A stretch of 19,262 nucleotides of DNA. Source: CAYUTA01 sp964447605. GTDB lineage: Bacteria; Bacillota; Clostridia; Christensenellales; CAG-138. Position 1 is the stretch's first letter. Each line of letters opens with the position of its first letter. Positions 1 to 6,318 of this stretch are shown here, one piece after another. A program made the position numbers and the translations under genes. The notes under the pieces are model-generated. The model searched no databases, was not told the DNA's origin, and worked only from the letters and a program-made list of their open reading frames with translations. The stretch is from contig CAYUTA010000051.1 in the NCBI GenBank assembly GCA_964447605.1, positions 1 through 19,262 on the forward strand, read 5' to 3'.

Positions 1-2
1 CA

Positions 3-457
3 ATACAAGCACAATTAAATGATTGGAAATATGGTAGAGGAATAATTAAAACTTTCATAATAGAATTAAATGATTCCGATCTAGATAAACCTTTTCCACG
101 AAAAAATCTAAATACAATTAGAAAACAATGTGAAGAACTTATACAATACAATCATGCTATGTTGATGCACTTAATACAAAGCAAATTGCATTTAATTATA
201 AACCTTTGGAAAAAGTAAATAAAGATAGTTTACTTGAAAATATGAATGAATTGGATTTAATGTTCGAAAGGCAACTTGAAAATTTTGACAATGATACAAA
301 AATCATGTGGATTGGAGAGGAATGGAATATACATCAGCACATATCAGCAATGATAGGTCATGAACAAATGCATATTGGGCAGATTATAGCATTCTGTTAT
401 TCCTGTAATATTTCTATCCCTAAAAGTGTAATAACTCAAATGTCATTAGACGGTTGA
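3..457 (+). pseudogene. DinB-family (DUF664-like) protein, frameshifted and cut by window edge
   Basis: The sequence reads as a DinB/YfiT-like four-helix-bundle protein split over two frames. Positions 3 to about 158 read in one frame and end with the residues QYNHA. The match continues in the next frame as YVDALNTKQIAF and runs to the stop at 455-457. Inserting one T near 158-159 (between gct and atg) restores a continuous protein, so a single-base deletion or sequencing error explains the break. The C-terminal part holds the family's metal-binding pattern, with His residues in IHQHISAMIGHEQMHIGQI. The 5' end lies outside the window. The only start inside the downstream frame is a TTG at 206 without a good ribosome binding site, so an 83-aa product from there is unlikely. 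The DNA is much more AT-rich than the acetyl-CoA pathway genes. Family members include thiol-dependent metalloenzymes and stress proteins; the exact role is unknown. Confidence 0.65.
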
Positions 458-509
458 GTTCCTGTTATGAGCATAATCCGAATGTTAGATAGCAGAGCCA
501 GGCATCCTT

Positions 510-545
510 GTCAACGAGAAAATAAACGGCTTTGCCGTCGTTGAC
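510..545. repeat. Compound stem-loop (inverted repeat)
   Basis: GTCAACG (510-516) pairs with CGTTGAC (539-545), and inside it ACGGC (526-530) pairs with GCCGT (534-538) around a TTT loop. The two stems stack, with a one-sided bulge at 517-525. There is no T-run after it on either strand, so it is not a standard terminator. It lies in the gene-free stretch downstream of the DinB pseudogene. Confidence 0.5.
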
Positions 546-578
546 AAAACCGTCCACCTCTGCTTGTACGGCAGTCAA

Positions 579-609
579 GGGAGCGAAAGCAAACGATGCT
601 TTCGCTCCC
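579..609. repeat. Perfect 13-bp inverted repeat with 5-base loop
   Basis: GGGAGCGAAAGCA (579-591) and TGCTTTCGCTCCC (597-609) are exact reverse complements around AACGA. Such a long perfect stem is unlikely by chance. The flanking sequence is only weakly T-rich on the plus strand (ctgttattatgg), so it could be a poor terminator, or the end of a small mobile or repeat element. Confidence 0.6.
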
Positions 610-630
610 TGTTATTATGGTACTTCTTTG

Positions 631-741
631 TTACGCAGTAGGGGCAGTAAAAGCCTTACAGGACATGCCTTTGCGGAGTGAAAGCAAAAGGAATAAAGGG
701 TATATCTATCTACCTTTTGAAATTGAAGTCCTACTGCGTAA
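631..741. repeat. Separated 12-bp inverted repeat
   Basis: TTACGCAGTAGG (631-642) is repeated in inverted orientation as CCTACTGCGTAA (730-741), with 87 bases between. The arms could be the ends of a small element or a binding site pair. The enclosed sequence has no recognisable gene. Confidence 0.4.
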
Positions 742-1023
742 CCACATCAATGATGAAACATACAACTTCATCCGCATAACTCTTTATATTGCTTTATATC
801 TCCGCAGGAAATCCGGGCGCCATTTGGGTGCCAAAACGCCAAAATTCGCTATGGATTGAACAGTCTAAAAGTACAAATAAGCTCGTATTCATGTGGTTTT
901 GCGAGAACTCACACTTTTAATCAATGGTTATACGGATACTATTTTTTATTTTAATGGATATACCATGATGCCTGTTATAAATTATCATTCATAATTGTGC
1001 GCCAAACCGTCGCTCCCGGACAT
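742..1023. other. Intergenic stretch with no recognised gene
   Basis: Together with 458-741 this is about 570 bases without a convincing gene. An 87-codon plus-strand frame at 596-859 begins inside the 13-bp hairpin, has no ribosome binding site and shows no recognisable domain. The base composition is AT-rich and drops sharply to GC-rich DNA near 1200. It is probably decayed accessory DNA. Confidence 0.4.
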
Positions 1024-1052
1024 TTGATTTTCCATCATGATTTATATAAAAT
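1024..1052 (+). promoter_or_regulatory. Candidate sigma-70-type promoter P1 of the acetyl-CoA pathway operon
   Basis: A TTGATT -35 box (1024-1029) is separated by 17 bases from a TAAAAT -10 box (1047-1052). It is the best-placed strong match upstream of the first operon gene and would give a leader of roughly 155 bases. Confidence 0.4.
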
Positions 1053-1058
1053 GTGATA

Positions 1059-1088
1059 TTGCCGTTTCGCCGTTAACAGGTTTATGAT
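1059..1088 (+). promoter_or_regulatory. Candidate promoter P2 of the same operon
   Basis: TTGCCG (1059-1064), an 18-base spacer and TATGAT (1083-1088) form a second plausible sigma-70-type promoter just downstream of P1. Either or both may be used; only transcription start mapping can decide. Confidence 0.3.
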
Positions 1089-1139
1089 ATAAACAATTAT
1101 GTCCCAAAATGCCGATGGAAAATCTGCGTCGGAGGGGAT

Positions 1140-1171
1140 TGCACGCTTCCTTCAGACCGGCTGTGCGTGCA
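1140..1171 (+). promoter_or_regulatory. Stem-loop in the operon leader
   Basis: TGCACGC (1140-1146) pairs perfectly with GCGTGCA (1165-1171). A short inner CAG/CTG stem caps it. It sits in the leader between the candidate promoters and the first gene. It does not match any riboswitch class I can recognise (no cobalamin, SAM, THF or T-box motifs seen) and has no T-run, so a regulatory role is only a guess. Confidence 0.3.
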
Positions 1172-1214
1172 TTGGTTACGTTCGTTTGGAACGCGCAGAG
1201 GGAAGGGGAATTTT

Positions 1215-1442
1215 ATGGCAAGCTATGAGGTTGTGCGGGAGATCTATAACGCATGCTCCGGCAACCGGATGCGCGACGTGTCGATTGAAGAAATCGATAC
1301 GGACGATCCCGCCGCATATGTGCGCGGTACGATCACGGGAAAAACCTTGCGGATAGACGAAACCGTGCTGCCGGACGGTACGATTCTGCTGGACGTGGAA
1401 AGCGCGGGCTTAAAACAGCGCTTTTCCTTCACCGAAATTTAA
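1215..1442 (+). CDS. Small protein of unknown function at the head of the operon (75 aa)
   Basis: The start chosen is the ATG at 1215, preceded by a purine-rich ribosome binding site (ggaagggg at 1201-1208). A longer reading from 1167 is possible but has no such site. The protein begins MASYEVVREIYNACSGNRMR and is acidic in its middle part, with a predicted beta-rich C-terminal half (DGTILLDVESAGLKQRFSFT). It has one Cys, no membrane segment and no signal peptide. The stop codon abuts the aaggagg site of metF, so the two are cotranscribed and probably translationally linked. Its position makes a partner or modulator of MetF plausible, but this is inference. I do not recognise a named family. 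The codon use and GC content agree with the following genes, which argues that it is a real gene. Confidence 0.75.
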   Translation: MASYEVVREIYNACSGNRMRDVSIEEIDTDDPAAYVRGTITGKTLRIDETVLPDGTILLDVESAGLKQRFSFTEI

Positions 1443-1457
1443 GGAGGCGTTTCATTC

Positions 1458-2324
1458 TTGAAAATCAGCAAAGCATTCCAAACACACATGACCTTTTCCT
1501 TTGAGGTGTTTCCGCCCAAGGTTGAACAGCCCGTCGAGCCGCTAATGGAGACGCTCGCGCATCTGTACCGGTACCGGCCGGATTTCATCAGCTGCACCTA
1601 CGGCGCGGGCGGCACGAACAAGGGGCGGCAGGTTGAAATCCTCGAGGCCATCAAAAAAAGCGGAAAAACCGAGCCTCTGGCGCACTTCACCTGCATCGGC
1701 AACACGAGCGACGACATTCAAAAGAGCATGCGTGAGTACGCCGGACTCGGAATCGACAACATTCTGGCCATGCGGGGCGACCTGCCCGCCGACTGGGAGG
1801 GCACGCGCGGCGACTTCTCCCATGCGGACGGCCTGATCGCCTACCTGCGTCAGTTGCGGCCGGAGCTTTGCCTCGCCGGCGCCTGCTATGTTGAAAAGCA
1901 CATCTCCGCCCCGAGCATGGATGCCGACATTGCGCACCTGCGCGCCAAGCAGGACAACGGCGCGGAGTTTCTGATGACGCAGCTTTGCCATGACGTGGAC
2001 GCGTATCGGCGTTTTGTCGAGCGCATCCGCAAATCTGGCGTAACGCTGCCCATCGTCGTGGGTCTGATGCCGGTTCTCAGCAAGGACGCCATCATTCGCA
2101 TGACGCTGTCCAACGGCTGCTCTATCCCCAGGGAGCTTGCCGCCGTCATCGGCAAGTATGGCAACGATCCGGCCGATTTTAAAAAGGCCGGCAAAGAATA
2201 CACCGTCGGGCAGGTCTATCGTTATATGGAAGCGGGCGTCGACGGGCTGCATTTCTATTCGCTGAACAAGTACCGGGATGTTTCGGACATCATTGAAGCG
2301 TCCGGCATCCGCCGCGCGGAATAA
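1458..2324 (+). CDS. metF: 5,10-methylenetetrahydrofolate reductase
   Basis: This enzyme reduces methylene-THF to methyl-THF, the last step of the methyl branch of the Wood-Ljungdahl pathway. The 288-aa length fits the bacterial MetF TIM-barrel family. Visible motifs are FEVFPPK near residues 15-21 with the catalytic-type Glu16, TYGAGG near residue 50, and the flavin/folate-site RGD with Asp108. The start is a TTG at 1458, ten bases after a perfect aaggagg; no ATG lies nearby in the right place. In many clostridial acetogens MetF works with MetV, a zinc/iron-sulfur partner encoded next to it. No metV is seen here; the neighbour upstream is the small 75-aa protein instead. Electron donor and partner therefore cannot be told from the window. 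The acsF gene follows after 19 bases. Confidence 0.93.
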   Translation: MKISKAFQTHMTFSFEVFPPKVEQPVEPLMETLAHLYRYRPDFISCTYGAGGTNKGRQVEILEAIKKSGKTEPLAHFTCIGNTSDDIQKSMREYAGLGIDNILAMRGDLPADWEGTRGDFSHADGLIAYLRQLRPELCLAGACYVEKHISAPSMDADIAHLRAKQDNGAEFLMTQLCHDVDAYRRFVERIRKSGVTLPIVVGLMPVLSKDAIIRMTLSNGCSIPRELAAVIGKYGNDPADFKKAGKEYTVGQVYRYMEAGVDGLHFYSLNKYRDVSDIIEASGIRRAE

Positions 2325-2343
2325 CGAGAAAGGGGTGCGTTGC

Positions 2344-3117
2344 ATGACGCCTGTCACCATCGCCGTCGCGGGAAAGGGCGGCACCGGAAAAACAACCACT
2401 TGCGGGTTTATCGTCGGACACCTTGTCCGCGCGGGGAGAAAGCCTGTCCTTGCCGTTGACGCGGACCCGAACGCAAACCTCAACGAGGTGCTCGGCGTGG
2501 ATGTGGAGCTGACCATTGGGGATATCCGCGAAACGATCGCAAGGGCGGACAAGACCGACCCGTCGCCCATCCCGGCGGGCATGACCAAGCGGGAGTATAC
2601 GGAGTTCATGTTCAACGACGCGCTCATCGAGCAGGCCGATTTCGACATGCTCGTCATGGGCCGGACGCAGGGCAGGGGCTGCTACTGCTTTGTCAATGAC
2701 CTGCTGCGCGCGCAGATTGAAAAGTATGCCGACAACTACCGCTACATCGTCGTTGACAACGAGGCCGGGCTTGAACACATCAGCCGTGGTACGCTGCCGG
2801 CAATCGACGTGCTGCTGCTTATTTCCGACTGCTCGAGGCGCGGCATTCAGGCGGCCGGACGGATTCAGACCATGGCGGAGGCGCTCAACCTCAGGCCCAA
2901 GGCCATGAAGCTCATTGTAAACCGCGCGCCCGGCGGCAATCTGGAGCCGGGCATTCTGGAGGAAATCGCCGCTCAGCGGCTGGATCTGCTCGGCGTTCTG
3001 CCGCAGGATGAAACGGTCTATCAGTACGACTGCGCGGGCAAACCAACCGCAACCGTCCCGCCGGATGCGCCCGTTAAGCGCGCGTTTGCCGGGCTTATAA
3101 CAAAATTGGAGCTGTAG
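2344..3117 (+). CDS. acsF: CooC/AcsF-type nickel-insertion ATPase
   Basis: This is a MinD/SIMIBI-class P-loop ATPase of 257 aa that helps insert nickel into CO dehydrogenase (CooC) or acetyl-CoA synthase (AcsF). The deviant Walker A is AGKGGTGKTTT near residues 9-19, and DADPNANL follows the next strand. The CooC-specific CXC pair that binds metal at the dimer interface is present as Cys113 and Cys115 (GRGCYCFVN), and VVDNEAGLEH is the Walker B region. The ATG at 2344 is chosen because aaagggg precedes it; an upstream start would overlap metF. CooC and AcsF cannot be separated safely by sequence reading. The AcsF call rests on the neighbouring ACS genes and the lack of a CODH catalytic gene in the window. 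Confidence 0.88.
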   Translation: MTPVTIAVAGKGGTGKTTTCGFIVGHLVRAGRKPVLAVDADPNANLNEVLGVDVELTIGDIRETIARADKTDPSPIPAGMTKREYTEFMFNDALIEQADFDMLVMGRTQGRGCYCFVNDLLRAQIEKYADNYRYIVVDNEAGLEHISRGTLPAIDVLLLISDCSRRGIQAAGRIQTMAEALNLRPKAMKLIVNRAPGGNLEPGILEEIAAQRLDLLGVLPQDETVYQYDCAGKPTATVPPDAPVKRAFAGLITKLEL

Positions 3118-3175
3118 ACCGTTTCAGACCGGTTCGGCTCTTTCCAAAAATCACATGAAGGAGGACCCCTTTTCT

Positions 3176-4120
3176 ATGCCGTTTGCAACAAAGAGTCAGG
3201 TATTCAGCGCGTCCATTCAGGCCGTTGACGTCGGTGTTGGCGAAAAAAAGATCACCCTTGGCGGTGAAAACGTTCTGCCGTTCCACTGGTTTGACGCGCC
3301 CGTGACCAACGCGCCGAGGGTTGGCGTTGAAATTTCCGACCTGGGCCTTGAGGACGAGACCTGCCCCGGTATCCTTGCCTATTACAGCGGCTGCGCCACG
3401 ATTGCGGAAATCGCTGAAAAAGCGGCTGAAATTCCAGGCGCGTCCTTCCTCTGCCTCCGCTTCGACAGCGCGGACCCCAGCGGAAAAAATGCGGATGTGG
3501 CGGCGTGCGTCGCCACCGCCAAAGCCGTCGGCGAGGCAATCGACCTGCCGCTTGCCGTTACCGGCTGCAAAAACCTCGAAAAGGACGCCGCAATCTTCCA
3601 CGCGGTGTCGGAGGCGCTGCAGGGCAAGAACATCCTGGTGCTTTCCGCCCGCGAGGAGGATTATAAGAGCGTGGGCGCCGCCGCGGCGCTTGCCTACGGC
3701 AACAGGGTCGGTGCGGAGTCCGCGGTGGATATCAACCTTGCAAAGCAGCTCAACGTGCTGATGACCCAGCTCGGCATCAAGCCCGGAAGCATTGTGATGA
3801 ATCTGGGCTCGGCGGCGGCCGGCTACGGCTTTGAATATGTGGCTTCGACGATCGACCGGGTAAAGGCCGCGGCCCTGGCGCAAAACGACGCCATGCTGCA
3901 GATGCCCGTCATAACCCCGGTCGGGGCGGAAACGTGGAGCGTCAAGGAAGCCATCATGTCCGAAGCGGACATGCCGGAATGGGGCGATCAGGAGCTGCGC
4001 GGCATCCAGATGGAGGTCGTCACCGCCGCGGCCTGCCTCGTTTCCGGTTCAAACGCCGTTATTCTCAGGCATCCCAAGTCGGTGGAGAAGATTGCCGCTC
4101 TCATCGACGCGCTGCAATAA
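3176..4120 (+). CDS. acsD: Corrinoid iron-sulfur protein, small (delta) subunit
   Basis: AcsD is the small TIM-barrel subunit of the heterodimeric corrinoid iron-sulfur protein that carries the methyl group from methyl-THF to acetyl-CoA synthase. The protein is 314 aa, close to the usual length of about 310-325. It starts MPFATKSQVFSASIQAVDVG and shows the family-typical ending in which a glycine-rich segment (NLGSAAAGYGFEY) is followed by a helical C-terminus with VTAAACLVSGSNAVILRHP. The start at 3176 has aaggagg at 3158-3164. An ATG at 3155 lies over that ribosome binding site and is unlikely to be used. It is followed after 15 bases by acsC, its obligate partner. The order acsD-acsC-acsE-acsB is the same as I recall from Clostridium Wood-Ljungdahl clusters. 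Confidence 0.93.
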   Translation: MPFATKSQVFSASIQAVDVGVGEKKITLGGENVLPFHWFDAPVTNAPRVGVEISDLGLEDETCPGILAYYSGCATIAEIAEKAAEIPGASFLCLRFDSADPSGKNADVAACVATAKAVGEAIDLPLAVTGCKNLEKDAAIFHAVSEALQGKNILVLSAREEDYKSVGAAAALAYGNRVGAESAVDINLAKQLNVLMTQLGIKPGSIVMNLGSAAAGYGFEYVASTIDRVKAAALAQNDAMLQMPVITPVGAETWSVKEAIMSEADMPEWGDQELRGIQMEVVTAAACLVSGSNAVILRHPKSVEKIAALIDALQ

Positions 4121-4135
4121 GGAGGGAAATACGCT

Positions 4136-5485
4136 ATGGCACTCAAAGGTCTTGACATTTTCAAGCTGACTCCGAAAACCAACTGTAAGGATTGCGGCAA
4201 CCCCACCTGTATGGCGTTTGCCATGAAAGTGGCGCAGGGCGCGATTGCGCTGGATAAATGCCCCCATCTCTCTGAAGAAGCCAGGTCAAAGCTGAACGAG
4301 GCCACCGCGCCGCCGATGAAATCAATCAAAATCGGTGTGGGCGGCGCAGAGCATGCCCTTGGCGGTGAAACCGTGCTTTTCCGGCATGAAAAGACACTGG
4401 TCAACCGCAATCTCTTCGCCGTATCCATATGCACCCTAATGGATGACGCAGCGGTTGACGCGGCGCTTTCGGCCATTCCGGCGGTGGACTACGAGCGCAT
4501 CGGCGAGCGGATGTATGTGGAACTCGTGCATGTCCGCTGCGCCAAAGCAGAGGACCGGGACCGTTTCCTGACCCTGGTTGAAAAGGCAAATAAGCTCGGC
4601 CGCTGCCTCGTTGTTGAAACCGGCGACGCGGCCGTGGCCGAGGCGGCAATGTCCCTCGTTCAGGCCGAAAAGCCCGTCCTGCTGGGCGCAACCCCGGATA
4701 ACTTTGAGGCCATGAGCGCCGTCGCCACCGCAGCGGGCGTTGTGCTGGGCGTAGGCGCGCCGTCGCTTAACGCGCTTTACGACACGGTGCAAAGGCTTGA
4801 GGCCGCGGGCAATAAGAACCTGATTCTGGACGTAGGCACGGCTTCCATCCGGGACGCGTTTGCCAATGCAATCCAAATCCGCACGGCCGCGCTGAAGGGC
4901 AACGACCGCAGCTTCGGCTATCCGTCGTTTGTCGACGTTGGCCGGCTTGCCCCGGGCGACGCCATTACGCAGGCGGCCCTCGCCTCCATGTTTACGCTCA
5001 AGTACGGCTCGATCATTGCGATGGAACACATGCGCTATGCTTCGGCGCTGCCGCTGTACGGCCTGCGCCAGAACGTCTTTACGGACCCGCAGAAGCCCAT
5101 GAAGGTTGCGCCCGGCATCTACCCCATGAACGGTGCCGACGAGAATTCCATCTGCGTGACCACCGTGGATTTTGCGCTGACCTACTTTGTCGTTTCCGGT
5201 GAAATCGAACGCAGCGGCGTGCCGGTCAACCTGCTTATCTCCGACTCCGGCGGATATTCGGTGCTGACGGCCTGGGCGGCGGGCAAGCTGTCCGCATCCT
5301 CGCTGCGCAAATTCTTCGACGAGTTTGAAATTGAACAGAAGATCAAAAGCCGCAAGCTCGTCATCCCCGGCAAGGTTGCCGTGCTCAAGGGCGAGATTGA
5401 GGATAAGCTCCCCGGCTGGGACGTGGTGGTCGGCACCAACGAGGCCATCCAGCTTGTCAAGTTTCTCAAGGACATCGGGCAATAG
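4136..5485 (+). CDS. acsC: Corrinoid iron-sulfur protein, large (gamma) subunit
   Basis: AcsC holds the [4Fe-4S] cluster and binds the cobamide cofactor that is methylated by AcsE and demethylated by AcsB. The 449-aa length matches the family. The N-terminal iron-sulfur domain is clear: Cys17, Cys20, Cys25 and Cys42 in NCKDCGNPTC and ALDKCP. A TIM barrel follows, and the C-terminal third (about 320-449) is the corrinoid-binding region with LLISDSGGYSVLTAWAAGKL. The ribosome binding site is ggaggg, with the start at 4136. The gene lies 15 bases after acsD and 29 bases before acsE, inside the single-direction operon. All expected cluster ligands are present, so a working subunit is likely. Confidence 0.95.
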   Translation: MALKGLDIFKLTPKTNCKDCGNPTCMAFAMKVAQGAIALDKCPHLSEEARSKLNEATAPPMKSIKIGVGGAEHALGGETVLFRHEKTLVNRNLFAVSICTLMDDAAVDAALSAIPAVDYERIGERMYVELVHVRCAKAEDRDRFLTLVEKANKLGRCLVVETGDAAVAEAAMSLVQAEKPVLLGATPDNFEAMSAVATAAGVVLGVGAPSLNALYDTVQRLEAAGNKNLILDVGTASIRDAFANAIQIRTAALKGNDRSFGYPSFVDVGRLAPGDAITQAALASMFTLKYGSIIAMEHMRYASALPLYGLRQNVFTDPQKPMKVAPGIYPMNGADENSICVTTVDFALTYFVVSGEIERSGVPVNLLISDSGGYSVLTAWAAGKLSASSLRKFFDEFEIEQKIKSRKLVIPGKVAVLKGEIEDKLPGWDVVVGTNEAIQLVKFLKDIGQ

Positions 5486-5514
5486 CGAGTAAAAAATAAC
5501 AGGAGGTTATTCAA

Positions 5515-6300
5515 ATGGGTAAATTCATTACCATCGGCGAGCGAATCCACTGCATTTCTCCGTCGATCCGCGAGGCCATGAACACCAGGAATCCCGAACC
5601 CATTCTCAAGCGCGCCAAAGAGCAGCTGGATGCGGGCGCAACCTACCTTGACGTTAATATCGGCCCGGCCGAGAGCAACGGCGAGGAGATTATGAAATGG
5701 GCGGTCGCCCTGCTTCAGGAAAACTGCAACGACGTTCCCCTCTGCCTGGACACGGCAAACCGCAAGGCAATTGAGGCCGGCATTTCGGTTTACAACCGCA
5801 GCAAGGGCAAGCCCATCGTCAATTCTGCGGACGCGGGCGACCGCATTGAAAACGTGGACCTTGCCGCGGCCAACGATGCGATCGTTATCGCGCTGTGCTC
5901 CAAGGCGGGCGTTCCGGCGGACAACGACGAGCGCATGGCCTATTGCCAGGAGCTGCTGGAGCGCGGCATGGAGCGCGGCATGGAGCCTGAGGATATGTGG
6001 TTCGACCCCCTGTTCCTCGTCATCAAGGGCATGCAGGATAAGCAGCTCGACGTGCTCGAGGCCATCAGGATGTTCTCGGACATGGGCTTTCACACCACGG
6101 GCGGCCTCTCCAACGTGAGCAACGGCATGCCGAAGAACATCCGCCCCATCATGGACAGCGCGATGGTTGCCATGGCCATGATGAACGGCCTTACAAGCGC
6201 GATTGTCAACCCCTGCGATCTGCGGCTGATGGAGACGATCAAGTCCTGCGATATTATCCGCAACAACAGCCTTTATGCGGATTCATATCTGGAAATCTGA
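5515..6300 (+). CDS. acsE: Methyl-THF:corrinoid iron-sulfur protein methyltransferase
   Basis: AcsE transfers the methyl group of methyl-THF to cob(I)amide on AcsC/AcsD. The 261-aa length is almost identical to the well-studied Moorella enzyme. It has the pterin-binding (dihydropteroate-synthase-like) TIM barrel: an early LDVNIGPAE strand, CLDTANRKAIEAG with Asp79, PIVNSADAG, WFDPLF, and GGLSNVSNGMP with Asn200, which matches the Asn known to help activate N5 of methyl-THF in Moorella (Asn199). The start ATG at 5515 follows a strong aggagg. Spacing to acsB is 18 bases. Nothing points to loss of function. Confidence 0.95.
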   Translation: MGKFITIGERIHCISPSIREAMNTRNPEPILKRAKEQLDAGATYLDVNIGPAESNGEEIMKWAVALLQENCNDVPLCLDTANRKAIEAGISVYNRSKGKPIVNSADAGDRIENVDLAAANDAIVIALCSKAGVPADNDERMAYCQELLERGMERGMEPEDMWFDPLFLVIKGMQDKQLDVLEAIRMFSDMGFHTTGGLSNVSNGMPKNIRPIMDSAMVAMAMMNGLTSAIVNPCDLRLMETIKSCDIIRNNSLYADSYLEI

Positions 6301-6318
6301 ATATAAAAGGAGAAAGCT

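Larger units (their letters stand above)
465..611 (-). other. Possible minus-strand protein remnant (48 codons)
   Basis: The minus strand is open from a stop at 612-614 down to the stop at 465-467. The translation contains VDGFVNDGKAVYFLVDKD followed by AWLCYLTFGLCS, which looks more protein-like than a random frame. There is no ATG start and no ribosome binding site; the only possible start is a TTG. It is best read as the C-terminal remnant of a lost gene that faced the DinB pseudogene tail to tail. I do not recognise the family. It could be a chance open frame. Confidence 0.2.

Noticed and set aside
596..859. 87-codon plus-strand frame
   Set aside because: Its start lies in the loop of a perfect hairpin, there is no ribosome binding site, and the protein has no recognisable motif.
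1099..1356. 85-codon plus-strand frame overlapping the 75-aa gene
   Set aside because: It has no ribosome binding site, its Cys- and Arg-rich translation is typical of a wrong frame over GC-rich DNA, and it conflicts with the better-supported gene at 1215.
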